Assembly (NCBI GenBank): GCA_021229015.1
Contig: CM037794.1
Coordinates: 39,837,496 to 39,901,495 of the forward strand
Length of the DNA: 64,000 bases
Direction of reading: 5' to 3'
Origin: Solen grandis
Lineage: Eukaryota > Mollusca > Bivalvia > Adapedonta > Solenidae
This document shows, piece after piece, positions 14,411 through 25,330 of the stretch (position 1 is the stretch's first letter; every line of letters begins with the position of its first letter). The notes under the pieces were generated by a model. The model was not told the DNA's origin. It saw nothing but the letters and a program-made list of their open reading frames with translations, and searched no databases. Both the position numbers and the translations under genes were made by a program.

Positions 14411-16125
14411 TAGTTTTTTTATTATTTTTTCTAACCTTTTTTGTGAAGGCAATTCACCATGATAGAAAAAAGTCACATGTTTGAAATTTTAACGTTTATT
14501 ACCACGTATTTGAACTTGATCCAACGTTGAGAAAATTTTTTATTTATGTCCTTACTTTTTCCCCCAGGGGCGTTTTGATGAAAATTTTTTAATGGGTAAT
14601 AACCACTTATTTAGGTCCATTCAAAGCGGTTTTTGCATTCTTTTCTTTTGATTTGCCAATAAAATATGTAGATTTCGAGGTTTTGTGTCGCCTTTAAAGT
14701 ATTTGAGCTACAGAAGGTTTAATGTTCGAAGCTTTGCAAAAAACTGTGCAAAAAGAGGGAAGTCTAAAGAAAAACCTATCCATTTTTGTTAGACATCAAA
14801 GAAGATTCTGTTAGCTGCAAATGAATTTTTCAAGACAAAAAACGCCAAAATAAAAGGGGTGGGGGAATTTAAGAAATGCATGGTTTGTCCTCTGCAAATG
14901 GTCAAACTTCCCCTAAATTTTGGAAAAATTAAAATTTAATAACACTTTTTTTTTCGCTCCTGACTTTTTTTTGTTTATTCTCAAAATTTTTCCCCAAAAT
15001 TTACGTATTGTTAGTCTGAAAGGGGGTCGCCATTTAAAAAATTAAAAATAAATGAAAAGGTCAAGGTCATATTACGATTATTATGTTTTTTTATTCGGCC
15101 CCAAAATAGCTCCAAAACAAAAAATATTTCCCTTGAAATTTAAAAACAAAAGTTTTGTGCTTGAGGACTCTTTCCAGTGATGTTTAGTTTTTGAAGGGTC
15201 GGACTTAATTTGGCATATTACGGCAGTTCCAATTTTGATCCTATTTAAACAATTGGAAATCAGTTTTTAAGCTTCAAATTGTGAATATTAAGGAATAAAT
15301 TTTTTGACTAGTGCGACTTGTAAAACTTGATTAACCATTTGCTGCATTGCTAGGGACCTAAAGTAAAATTTTAATCAGTTTTTGGGGTTTTCATTTTGTC
15401 GCTTGGGGCGATAGCTTGAAATCACTATAAATAATTTAAAAAAAAATGAAGTCTGATTTTTATGCATTTTTTTGCATTTGTACTTCGTAACATCAATTTG
15501 AAATGATTAAAAAAAGATAATGCGATATTTCATGAAAATGAAAGTAATTCAATGCAACGTTCTTCGTAATAGTGTTGAGTGGGATATTGCATTGTCGTGT
15601 GTCATTTTATACTGTTGTTTGTCGTTTGCAATTGTTGTTTATCGAATACAAAATTTTCATTTGTCTCCATCATAAAGCAAAACACACATATAACATTGCA
15701 GTACCCGAAGTACGTAAAAAAATTTTTCAAGTTTACGACTACATAACAACAGGTAATACTCAAAGTATTCTTCTTGGTAAAAAGTCGATTAACATTGCGA
15801 CAAAATGTTTGAAAGATCACTGTTTACAGAAATTCAACCAAGCCATTGAACGAAGAAATATGTTTTTCGAATCATACGACTCATGAACTGAATGAATTGT
15901 TTTCATGAAAACTATGATATCCGATTTCATAACTGACAGGTAATACTCAACAAACTCTCTTGGGAAAAAAGCCCTTCTTAAACATTGCGACAGAAACGTT
16001 TGAAAGATCCTGTTAACAGTATCAACAAAGCAATTGAACGAAGAAATTTTTTCGAATCATGCGCTCGTAACTAAAGGGAAATTGCTTTTGGGCGAAAACC
16101 GATTATCGCATTGCGATTCTAGTTA

Positions 16126-16345
16126 GGTTTTCGCATCGCTTGCGAAAACCTATTGTTCTTCCTCTTTTTAAATTTTTAAAGGTTTTCGCACTCGCAGTGC
16201 GAAAACCATTGTTTTTCTTCTTTTTTATTTTTTTTTTTTTAGGTTTTCGCACCTCGCAGTGCGAAAACCTATTGTCTTCCTTCTGTTTTATTTTTTTAGG
16301 TTTTCACACGCTTGCGAAAACCTATTGTTCTTCTTCTGTTTTATT
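16126..16345. repeat. Hairpin minisatellite, four copies of ~57 bp
   Basis: Four copies at 16126-16150, 16181-16207, 16242-16269 and 16299-16322 each contain inverted arms GGTTTTCGCA / TGCGAAAACC around a short loop (CTCGCAG or TCGCT). Each is followed by TATTGTTCTTCTTCTGTTTT and a T run. The fourth copy has one arm changed (TTTTCACACG). Each copy could extrude a cruciform. The cluster sits at the same place in each higher-order repeat, directly after GCGATTCTAGTTA. Confidence 0.85.
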
Positions 16346-16894
16346 TTTTTTTTTTTTTTTTTTATTATTTTTTCCGTCTCTTTTTGTGAACGGCATATCA
16401 ACAAGATAGAAACAGTCACAGTTCTGATTTTTTTACCAGTTTTGTCCTAGATCTGAATTTGATCCTAACGTCGAGAAAATTTTCATTTTTGTCTTAATTT
16501 TGCCGCTGGGGGGGCGTTTTGAAAAGTGACAAAGGGGCTAATAACTCTGTTATTTGAAGTCCGATTGAAATGCGGTTTTTTGCATTGCGTTCCTTGTCAG
16601 TTACTTAATAAATAGATAGTTTTCAAAAAGTTGCGTATATAAACTTTCGTGCTACAGGAGGTTGAATTTTCGAATCTCAAAAAAAACTGTAAATGAGGTA
16701 GCCCTCGAAAAATTTATCCAACGTCTTTCGGAATGAGAAGGAGAATTTTGTTGTTGCATATGATTCGCAAGACATATACGCAAAAAATATATGGGTGGCG
16801 ATTTGAGAAATGCATGGTTTTTTCCACAGTAAAGCGTCAAACATAACCAATATTTTCGAAAAATCAACATTTTAAAAACATGACTTTTAAGGTT

Positions 16895-18050
16895 ATTTGC
16901 AGCTCCTGACTTTATTTTTTATTAATCTTCATCATTTTTTCACTGTTAATGCAGTTTTATAAAAAAAAATAAACCATAGAAAAAAATTACCCATTATATG
17001 CAAAGGTCAAGGTCATATACCAATTTGTTTATTTATATCGGCATAAAATAGCTCCAAATCTAAAAAAATTTTATAGAAAGTTAATGAACAAAAGTTTTAG
17101 GCTGTGAAGAGATCTTTCCATTGGTGTTTAGTTTTTGAAGATCGGACTTCATTTGAAACAAATGACCACATCCCCAAAATTTGATCCCTTATCAAACAAT
17201 TGTATATCCATATGTTTCCACTTTTTTGCTGCTCCTGACTTATTTTTTTTTTTAATCTTCATCAATTTTTTTACTGTTTATGCTTTTTAAAAAAACAAAT
17301 AAAATCAAAAAAAAAAATCAAGCAAAAATCAAAGGTCAAGGGGCTATCCAATTTGTTTATTTATATCGCATAAAATACTCCAAATCTAAAAATATTTTAT
17401 AAAAGTAATGAAAAAAAATTTAGTTTTGGGAAAGTTTTTTCCTTTGGTGTTTAGTTTTTGAAGAGGGGGTTCTTTTTTATCAAAGACACAGCCAAATTTT
17501 TATCCCTTTATAAACCCCTTGAAATCCATAGTTTCCTCTTTTTTGTTTTTCCTGACTTTTTTTTTTGTTTAACTTCATCTTATTTCACGTTAGCTTTTTT
17601 TTTAAAACAAATAAAATCATAAAAAAAAATCAAGCATATATGCAAAGGTCAAGGTCATATAAATTAAATATTATTATATCGGCAAAAAAGCCCAAACAAA
17701 AAAAAATTTTTTTAGAAAGTTATGAACAAAAGTTTTATTTTTTAAAGATCTTTCCTTTTTTGTTTATTTTTTAAGAGGATTTTTTTGATAAATCCCCCGC
17801 CAAAAATTTGACCTCTTATAAAAAATTGAATATCCAATGTTCCTCTTTTTTTCGCTCCTACTTTATTTTTTTGTTAATCTTCATCATTATTTAAAATGTT
17901 TATCTTTTTTATAAAACAAAAAAAATCTAAAAAAAAATCAAGCATAAAACAAAGGTAAGGTCATATACCAATTTTATTATTTATATCGCATAAAAACCCA
18001 AATCTAAAAATATTTTTTAGAAAGTAAACAAAATTTTTTGTCATTATGGA
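16895..18050. repeat. Clearest run of the ~325-bp array unit
   Basis: Successive copies begin with a variant of GCTGCTCCTGACTTTATTTT near 16900, 17229, 17545 and 17856, a spacing of about 310-330 bp once dropped bases are allowed for. Each unit carries in order AATCTTCATCATT, TTATAAAACAAATAAAATCA, CAAAGGTCAAGGTCATA, GGCATAAAATAGCTCCAAAT, AACAAAAGTTTTAG, TTTTTGAAGATCGGACTTCA and ATCAAACAATTGTAT. Matching units occur near 2470, 5260, 6250, 9410, 18710 and 19030. Confidence 0.75.
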
Positions 18051-21000
18051 AAAATTGTGGGTGAGTCGAAATAAAGTGTTCAATTTTTTTTGGTTAAAAG
18101 CAAAAAAAAAGAATACCGCTTGCGTTTTAGTTGGGGTTTTTTGATCGCTTGCGAAAACCCTTTTTTCTTCTTCTTTTTAAAATTTTTTTTTTTTTTTATT
18201 ATTATTTTTCGCTTTTTTTGTGAACGCATACAACAAGATGGAAACAGTCACATTCTGTTTTTTTTTTTCCCTTTGTCCTAGATCTGAATTTGATCCAACG
18301 CAGAAAATTTTCATTTTTGTCTTTTTTTTGCCGCTAGGGGGGTTTTTTTAAAAGTGACTAAGGGCTAATAACTCTTTTTATTTGAAGTCCAATTTAAACC
18401 CCGGTTTTTTGCATTGCTTTCCTGTCTTCTTAATAAATATGATTTTTTTCAAAAATTTTCTAAATAACTTTCTGCACGGAGGTTGAATTCGAATCTCGAA
18501 AAAAACGTGAAATGGGGTGGGGCTGCGAAAAATTTATCCACGCTTTCCGGGGGGAATGGAGAATTTTGTTTGTTGCATATTTCCAAAAACAATACGCAAA
18601 AATATATATGGGCGTTTTTAGAATGCAGGTTTTTCCTAGAATGCGGTCAAACTTTTCCAATATTTTCGAAAATAAAAATTTTAAAGCAGACTTTAATGTT
18701 TTTTGCAGCCCTGATTTATTTTTTTTCAATCTTCATCTTTTTTTTTACTGTTAAATGCTTTTTTAAAAAAAAAATAAAATCAGGAAAAAAAATCAGCATA
18801 AATGCAAGGGGAAGGGGCATATAAAAATTATTATTATTTTATGGGCATAAAATACCTCAAAATCTAAAAATATTTAAGAATGTATATGAACAAAAGTTTT
18901 AGTCTGTGAAAGATCTTTTCATTGGTGTTTTAGATTTTGAAGATCGACTTCATTTGATCAATGACCACAGCCCCAAATTTGATCCTCTTATCAAACAATT
19001 GTATATCCAACTTTCCTCTTTTTCGCTGCTCCGACTTTATTTTTTTGTTCAATTTTCATCATTTTTCACTGTTAATTTCATTTTTAAAAACAAAATAAAT
19101 TTCATAAAAAAAATTAAGCATAATAGCAAAGGCAAGGTCAATACCAATTATTTTATTTTATCGGCAAAAAATAGCTCCAAAATCTAAAAATATTTATAGA
19201 AAGTATATGAACAAAAGTTTAGTTTTAAGAGCTCTTCCAGTGATGTTATTTTTTTGGAGGATCGGACTTTTGGCATATACGGCAGTCCCAAATTTTGATC
19301 CTTTTTGGAATAATTGTAAAATCAGTTTTTATATGCTTCAAATTGTGTATATAAGAAATAAAAGTTCGCTAGTGCACTTGCGTACTTGATTGAACTATTT
19401 GCTGCATTGCTAGGGTACATAATGAAAAAATTGAAAATTAATTTTGTTTCTCATTTTCCGCTAGGGGGCTTAGTTGAAAGCCTCTTCACTTATAACTCAA
19501 AAAAGTTAAAGCCTGATCCAAATCGGTTTTCATTATGTTTCTTGTTGATAGCCTAATAAAATATATGTTCTAGGTATGAGTGGGTGAAACTTTTTGAGCT
19601 AGCAACGGAAGGTTGAAAGTCGAACCTCGCAAAAACTGTGCAGATAGGGTATGTGTACGAAAAACCTTCCTTTTTGTTAGACATCGATAAAGAATTCTTT
19701 TCTGCAAAATTTGCAAGACATATACGCACAAAATATATGGGGTACGAATTTAATAAAGCATGGTTTGTCCTCAGAAACGGTCAAACTTCACTAAATTTAG
19801 AAAAAAATTTAAAATTTCGAAAAGATGTTTTTTGTCGCCCTGACTTTATTTTTAGTTCATTCTTCATGATATTTTCACAGTTATGTATTGATTTTAAAGG
19901 GCCCCCACAATTAAAAAGTTAAAATGAAATTTCAAAGGCAAGGTCATTTACGATAATTGGTTTTTTTCGGTCCGAATAACTCCAAAACAAAAAAATTTTA
20001 TTGAAAGTATATAAACAAAAGTTTTAGTTCTTGAATAGCCCTTTCCAGTGTTGTTTTAGGTTTTGAAGATCGGACTTGATTTGGTCATATTAGGCAGCAA
20101 ATTTTGGGTCCTTTTTGGAATAAATTTTAAATCAGTTTTTATGCTTCAAATTGTGATATATAAGAATAGAATTTCGACAAATGCGACTTGTAGCTTCATT
20201 GAACCATTTGCTGCATTTCTAGACCAAATAGTAAAATTTTACCAATTTTGTTTCTCATTTTGCTGCTAGGGGCGCTTGGCTTGAAAATCACCCTTTATTA
20301 CAAAATGATTAAAGTCTGATTTTATGCAATTTTTTGCATTCTGTTCCTTGGGGACTCAATTTGAAACAACACTAAAATATTATGCGATATTTCGAAAAAT
20401 GATAGTAATTCAATCAACATTAGTTCGTTATAATTTAAGGGCATTCGCATTGTCGCGTGTCATTTTTAAACTTTTGTGTCGTTTTCAATTGTTGTTTATC
20501 GAGTACAAATTTTCGTATGTCATCCTCATAAAGCAACACAAAACATATAATGTTGAGTACCCGAATCTGTAAAAAAAGTTTTCAAGTTTGCGACTACATT
20601 ACAGACAGGTAATACTTAGAAGTATTCTTTTTGGGAAAAAGTTCTTAAACATTGCGACAAAAGTTTGAAAGATCACTGTATTCCAACAGTATTTTAAAAA
20701 GCCATTGAACGAAGAAATATTTTTTCCCAAACATTGACTCTGAACTGAATGGAATTGCTTTTTCGAAAACCGATGATATCGCATTAGCGATTCTAGTTTA
20801 TTATTATTTTTTTTAACCTTTTTTTTGTGAACCATATCACCAGAAGAAAAAAGGGACTGTAGAAATTTTAATCATTTTTTACCACGAATTTGAAAAAGAT
20901 CCTAACGTTGAGAAAATTTTCATTTATTCTTCTTTTCCCGCCAGGGGCGTTTTGCATGAAATTTATTAATGGCTAATAACTCACTTTTTTGAGGGCCGAT

Positions 21001-21763
21001 TCAAAGCGGTTTTTTGATTCTGTTTTCCCTTTGATGCCAAATAAAATGATAGGTTTCGAGGGTACGTGTTGCTGAAAGTATTGAGCACAGAAGGTGAAAG
21101 TCGAACCTCGCAAAAACTGTGCAAATGAGGGTAGGTCACGAAAAACCTATCCATTTTTGTTTTAAAATCAAAATAGATAATTTTGTTTGCTGCAAATGAT
21201 TGCAAGACAATACGCCCAAAATATATGGGGTGGCGAATTTTAAAAAGTATGGTAGGGCCTCTGGAAACGTCAAACTTCACTAAATTTTAGAAAAAGTTAA
21301 AGGTTCAAAACATGTTTTTTATCGCTTCTGACTTTTTTTTTTAAATTCTCATATATTTTCACAAGTTATGTATTGTTATGTCAAAAGGGGTCACAATTAA
21401 AAAGTTAAAAAATAATGAAAAGGTCAAGGCATATTACGATTTTGTGTTTTTTATTCCCCCAAATACTCCAAAACTAAAAATTTTCTTTGAGTTTGAACAA
21501 AATTTTAGTTATTCAAGACTTTTCCAGTGATGTTTTAGTTTTTGAAGATCGGACTTGATTTGGTCATTTTACGGCAGTCCAAAGTTTGATCCTTTTTTGG
21601 AATAATTGTAAATCATTTTTAGCTTCAAATTGTGATAATAAGAAATAGAATGTTTGACAGTGCGACTTGCGTACTTATTGAACATTTGCTGCATTGCTAG
21701 GTACCTAAGGTAAAATTTTAATCAATTTTGTGTTTTTCATTTTGCCGCAGGGGGCGTTTAGCT

Positions 21764-21863
21764 NNNNNNNNNNNNNNNNNNNNNNNNNNNNNNNNNNNNN
21801 NNNNNNNNNNNNNNNNNNNNNNNNNNNNNNNNNNNNNNNNNNNNNNNNNNNNNNNNNNNNNNN
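21764..21863. other. Scaffold gap of exactly 100 N
   Basis: One hundred consecutive N bases, the usual placeholder for a gap of unknown size. Array sequence ends at GCAGGGGGCGTTTAGCT on the left and unrelated single-copy-like sequence begins on the right. Confidence 0.99.
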
Positions 21864-23345
21864 TTTTCTTTTTGATGTAACCATGAAAGTGATTTCAGTA
21901 AGTTAAATACAATCATTTTCCATCAATTGAGGAATGCTACTTTGTGAAAATGATTTAAAACAACAAAAAAGAAAATCCACCGTGTTATGACATGAAACCC
22001 CTTAATTACTATGTATATTGAATTCTTCCAGCCTGCCGAGATGCTCTCATTGAAAATTAATTCGCCAAAACCAAAACAACTAATAACGCTTTTATATCAT
22101 AATTGTGATATGCAATAATGATATGAACAAATATCAAACAAGCCTACAAAATGTATTTACAGATATAATTTTTTGTATTACCGTCTATAAATAAGTATAT
22201 TTCATAGAAAAAATACTGAACTATTTCTAGAGCGTACTAAATTTGTTGTGCGTCGGTCTTTCGCGCGCTTTTCCTCGGAATGTTCTAGAAGACTGGAAAT
22301 CTCGTTTTTCTTTCATCCTACGCCGAATATCTTTTTTAAAGATATTTCGTGTTTATTTTCATTTCCCTATTGTAGATTTCTATTCACTCTGAAAAAAACA
22401 TCTAAATTGATTTTTCCTTCTAAGTGTATGGCGTTGAATTTATTCATCCATCAACAATCTTGCTGTACAAAAACATATATAGTTTTTATACTTTTATTTT
22501 TTTTATGTGATGAAACTTCAAAAGTTAAATGTTGATAGAGAATCGTAATTGTACTTTTAAAGTGTGGAAGATATAACTGTTATTTATGAAAAACCGTACA
22601 CCTTCCTCATCTCCTTACGATATACTGTAGTTTGTTCGTTTGATCGCAGAGTGTGTATGTGTAAAGATATATGTATGATAAAATATACGTGAGCTGATGT
22701 TGAACGTGGGTGAATACAAGAATGGATGAATGTGGTAATAAATTGTTTATTAAAAAATACAATGGTAAATGGTACAATGAATATATATAAGCCATACATG
22801 GAAATGGACTTATTCTGATGAAAACAACATCTACCATTTCTTTAGAAACCCGCACGTATGTCACTCTGTTTTTATATCGGTATTTACTTAGCACGTTTAC
22901 CTAGCTGAAGAATCGATTTTTGATGAAAGTGACACGTTGTGAAAGTAGACTTTTGTATTATTTCCAAGACAAAAAGTTCAGCCTATATAGACAAAAGAAC
23001 AAGAACTTTTACAATATCAATCCAAGGTGCGATCAAATACACAGCAAAACATATAAACAACATTCTTGGTTCCATATGTAAAATATATATATATAAACAA
23101 CACATGAAATCGGCACCAAGCTACTTTTATGTCGATATAACTTTTTTTTTGAAAGAGTAAAATTGGATCCAATCTGACGTCAAATAAGTGTAATCTGAAT
23201 ACCCCCTCCCATTCTTTACTTCTCTTTTATTTCAAATCACTAGAAAAAGCGGAAATGTTTTTTTTTTACTTTTGGGATTCGTCTGAACAGATATGAGTTA
23301 TATCATGTCCCAGTACCCAATCATAAGATAGGGACTATGGGTTTC
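21864..23345. other. Intergenic; partial dispersed repeat at its left edge
   Basis: I see no gene here. The stretch at about 21878-21960 (ATCAATTGAGGAATGCTACTT, then ATGATTTAAAACAAC) resembles 45980-46062 (ATCAATTAAGGAATGCTGCTT, then ATGATTTAAAACAAC), so it is probably a shared dispersed repeat cut by the gap. A TGACGTCA palindrome lies at 23175-23182. Confidence 0.5.
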
Positions 23346-23349
23346 ACAT

Positions 23350-23885
23350 AAATAAACCGGCCGTGATGGCGCTTGGCTGTGAATTCGAGGGTTGTTGGTT
23401 CGATTCCCACTAGGGTAGGGCACGGTCTCCGTGATGAATGGCTTAAAATTTCTTTTTGATGGTCATCATTCGTCTTCCTCCGTGGCCGAGAGGGTAAAGT
23501 CGCTGACTTTAATAACACTCACTCAGTCCCTCACCGCGTAGGTTCGAATCATGGCAGGGTCATTCGGATTTTCATGTGCGGAAGCCTCCCGGCTGGCTTG
23601 CGGTAGGTCGGTGGTTCTACCCGGATGCCTCCGTGCATTCGGGGTCTTCCTCCACCTGTAATTAACTGGACGTCGCTATATGACTGAAATACTGTCGAAG
23701 CGACGGTTACTCAAATAGTCAAATAGTCGTCTTCCTACGTTGTACTTAGTTAATTATACAGAGATGCGTGCTAAAGTTTCAATACTGTCAGAATCCCAGG
23801 AAAGAGTTGTTAAGTGAACTGGCCATTTAGTAGCCTTTGTTGGCATAAAATGGATTTAAATGATTAAAAAAAATCAAATAAACTT
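23350..23885 (+). mobile_element. tRNA-derived SINE (family A), interrupted
   Basis: The head contains GTGATGGCGCTTGGCTGTG and a Pol III B-box-like GGTTCGATTCC near 23398. The body reads GGCACGGTCTCCGTGATGAATG, and the 3' part reads GTACTTAGTTAATTA, AGAGATGCGTGCTAA and AAACTGGCC-like sequence before an A-rich AAAATCAAATAAA tail. A second copy lies on the minus strand at about 28026-28291 without the interruption. Here the body is split at 23479/23728 by another SINE (23480-23727). I cannot name the SINE family. Confidence 0.75.
23480..23727 (+). mobile_element. tRNA(Leu/Ser-like)-headed SINE (family B) nested in SINE A
   Basis: It opens CCGTGGCCGAGAGGGT, an A-box of tRNA-Leu/Ser type, and has a B-box-like GGTTCGAATC near 23542. 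A core follows (GGTAGGTCGGTGGTTCTACC, CGGATGCCTCCGTGCATTC, ACTGAAATACTGTCGAAGCG) and a short simple tail of TCAAATAG units. It is bounded by the 9-bp direct repeat CGTCTTCCT at 23471-23479 and 23728-23736, the target-site duplication expected of retroposition. Confidence 0.85.
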
Positions 23886-24186
23886 AGTTTAAACACAAAC
23901 AGAAGATTAAATTAAAAAGGACTCATTTTCACATGTTTAAAGGCGTGTGCTTTTAATTTCAAAGGGGGAGGAAAATAGTTGCAGCATTGGAATATAATGC
24001 AGAATTGACATATTAATGGAAAATTTTATTTGCTGTGAACAGTAATAGTTCATAACGGCGCCAAATCCGACACAAAATTCATCTCGTTCTTTTAGTTACA
24101 TAAGATATGTTTCTTTAGGCATAATGTTTATTGATAAGAATAAGGAGATAGTTATTGTCCTCTGAATTATCATACAGGAATCTTAA
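23886..24186. other. Intergenic, nothing recognised
   Basis: AT-rich sequence with no supported gene. A short stretch (GGCGCCAAATCCGACACAAAA near 24057) is matched in reverse complement near 27121-27142, hinting at a small dispersed repeat. Confidence 0.4.
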
Positions 24187-24377
24187 TTAACCCTTTCCCT
24201 CATATAGACTCATTTTGACGCACTCAATAGGTACCAAATAAAGCCTGATCTGCAGAAAGCCAAACAAACCCCAAATTTAATTGTAAAACCTCATTACCAG
24301 ACCACTGAGGAGCACAACAGCATTGGCTGGTTTTATGCTTTGGTTTTGGTTTCCTCTATGAGGGAAAAAGGGAATTA
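24187..24377. mobile_element. TTAA-flanked MITE (piggyBac-like)
   Basis: TTAA at 24187-24190 and 24374-24377 bound a 183-bp element. Its ends are inverted repeats: CCCTTTCCCTCATATAGA at the left, and at the right a sequence whose reverse complement is TTCCCTTTTTCCCTCATAGA. TTAA duplication with a CCCTT-type terminus is typical of piggyBac-superfamily MITEs (known for the superfamily; assignment inferred). There is no coding capacity. A truncated reverse-orientation relative lies at 62092-62259. Confidence 0.75.
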
Positions 24378-24885
24378 ATTTTAATTTCAAATGAAAAAAG
24401 TTTTATAATTCCATTACAACTGCATAATTTTTTTTTAGCTTAAACTGGCAGTCAGGTCCTTATTTAAAATCTTACATACGATAAAGCGATAATGATAAAA
24501 CGATAGCACGAAAGTGAAAACGCGAACGGGTGCGATATCACGATGGTGAAAATGGTGAAAACACGATTATATATCGTTGCAGATCAACACAGTTATATAA
24601 TATTCTTATATATGATATTATAAAACCAGCTGCGAAGATGTCACGCGGCTTTGTCATTGGAAATTACTTAGCACTTACGGACTAGATAAAACATGGACAC
24701 GTTGGCACTCTAATAGTTTATACATTATTGATTTTTCTCGCAAAAGCACGATTAAACCTGGACTACTAATACCATCACTGGCGGTGATTAATACCCCCGC
24801 ATACCGCAGGGCCGGGCTTCCTACAGAATTCCAGATATATATTTTCATTATGAATTCTTATTCTTAGTGTTTTGTCATTAGCAGC
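24378..24885. other. Intergenic, nothing recognised
   Basis: I see no ORF, RNA gene or clear repeat. The phrase GCGATAATGATAAAACGATAG...CACGATGG is weakly internally repetitive. Confidence 0.35.
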
Positions 24886-24894
24886 AACAGTTCA

Positions 24895-25321
24895 TGCAAT
24901 CTCATTAAAATCATATCCTATTTGCACTCCTCTACTATCCGCGATTAGGATCTGACAACATCGCATTAGGGGTCACGTCAGATTGACCTTTTAAGTATTT
25001 TATATGCATAAACAGGTGCTCGATTTTAAACCATTTAAATAGCGCGTCTCTAACTGACAATTGTCACAGGGTGAGAAAAATGTGCAGCTTGACCGGGACT
25101 CGAACCCGGGGCCTTGTCTTGCTCTACCGAATGAACTACCCGGCCGTTAAGACATCTTTCTACCCTATCGTGAGATTGATGCGGTTACTTCCCCCTGATA
25201 TACCTAACGATTCTGTAGCCGCTGAATTGATTGGCTAATACAAAGGTCATTCTGAGACGATCCTCTATACGATGTGGTCAGATCCAGTTAGCATACTGAA
25301 TCTGATTTTAATGAGATTGCA
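24895..25321. mobile_element. Fold-back element with a tRNA-like core
   Basis: The left arm (24895-24990) and right arm (25242-25321) are imperfect inverted repeats of about 80-96 bp. They share TGCAATCTCATTAAAATCA, then GGATCTGAC(A/C)ACATCG and TGACCTTT, in the same order when one is reverse-complemented. The central 250 bp contains a tRNA-like sequence on the minus strand. The arrangement resembles a non-autonomous DNA transposon or fold-back element that has captured or grown from a tRNA/SINE head. There is no ORF. Confidence 0.65.
25090..25146 (-). pseudogene. tRNA-like sequence lacking an anticodon arm (SINE head)
   Basis: On the minus strand it reads GGCCGGGTAGTTCATTCGGT (A-box region), then AGAGCAAGACAAGG, then CCCCGGGTTCGAGTCCCGG (a complete T arm with B-box at 25096-25106). 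Only about 57 nt are present and the normal anticodon stem-loop spacing is missing, so it cannot be a functional tRNA. Downstream on the same strand, CACATTTTTCTCACCCTGTGACA is a phrase I associate with mollusc tRNA-derived SINEs. Confidence 0.7.
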
Positions 25322-25330
25322 GTTCATGTG

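Larger units (their letters stand above)
1..21763. repeat. Complex satellite-like tandem array with a low-quality consensus
   Basis: The same phrases recur throughout in the same order and orientation. Examples are CGTATATAAAACTTTCGTGC (near 321, 1849, 4659, 8267, 16633), CTCCTGACTTTATTTT, AAAATAGCTCCAAA, TTTTTGAAGATCGGACTT and TTTTGCCGCTAGGGGGCG. Two diverged versions alternate: one with the TATATAAAACTTTCGTGCTAC block, the other with ACCTCGCAAAAACTGTGCA. From 1 to about 13 kb many positions are replaced by neighbouring homopolymers (CCCC, GGGG, AAAA, TTTT), while 15.5-21.7 kb reads much more cleanly, so exact unit sizes cannot be trusted upstream. All open frames here are short, Lys/Phe-rich by composition and not conserved between copies, so I call no gene. 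The array runs into the scaffold gap and its true length is unknown. Confidence 0.85.

Noticed and set aside
16126..16345. CRISPR-like regular hairpin repeats
   Set aside because: The host is clearly a eukaryote, spacers are T-rich low complexity and similar to each other, and there are no cas genes. It is a minisatellite.
337..21280. Dozens of 60-113-codon open frames in the satellite array (for example 2235-2546, 15572-15886, 18483-18824)
   Set aside because: They are Phe/Lys-rich by base composition, differ between copies of the same unit, overlap on both strands, and sit in sequence with obvious consensus errors.
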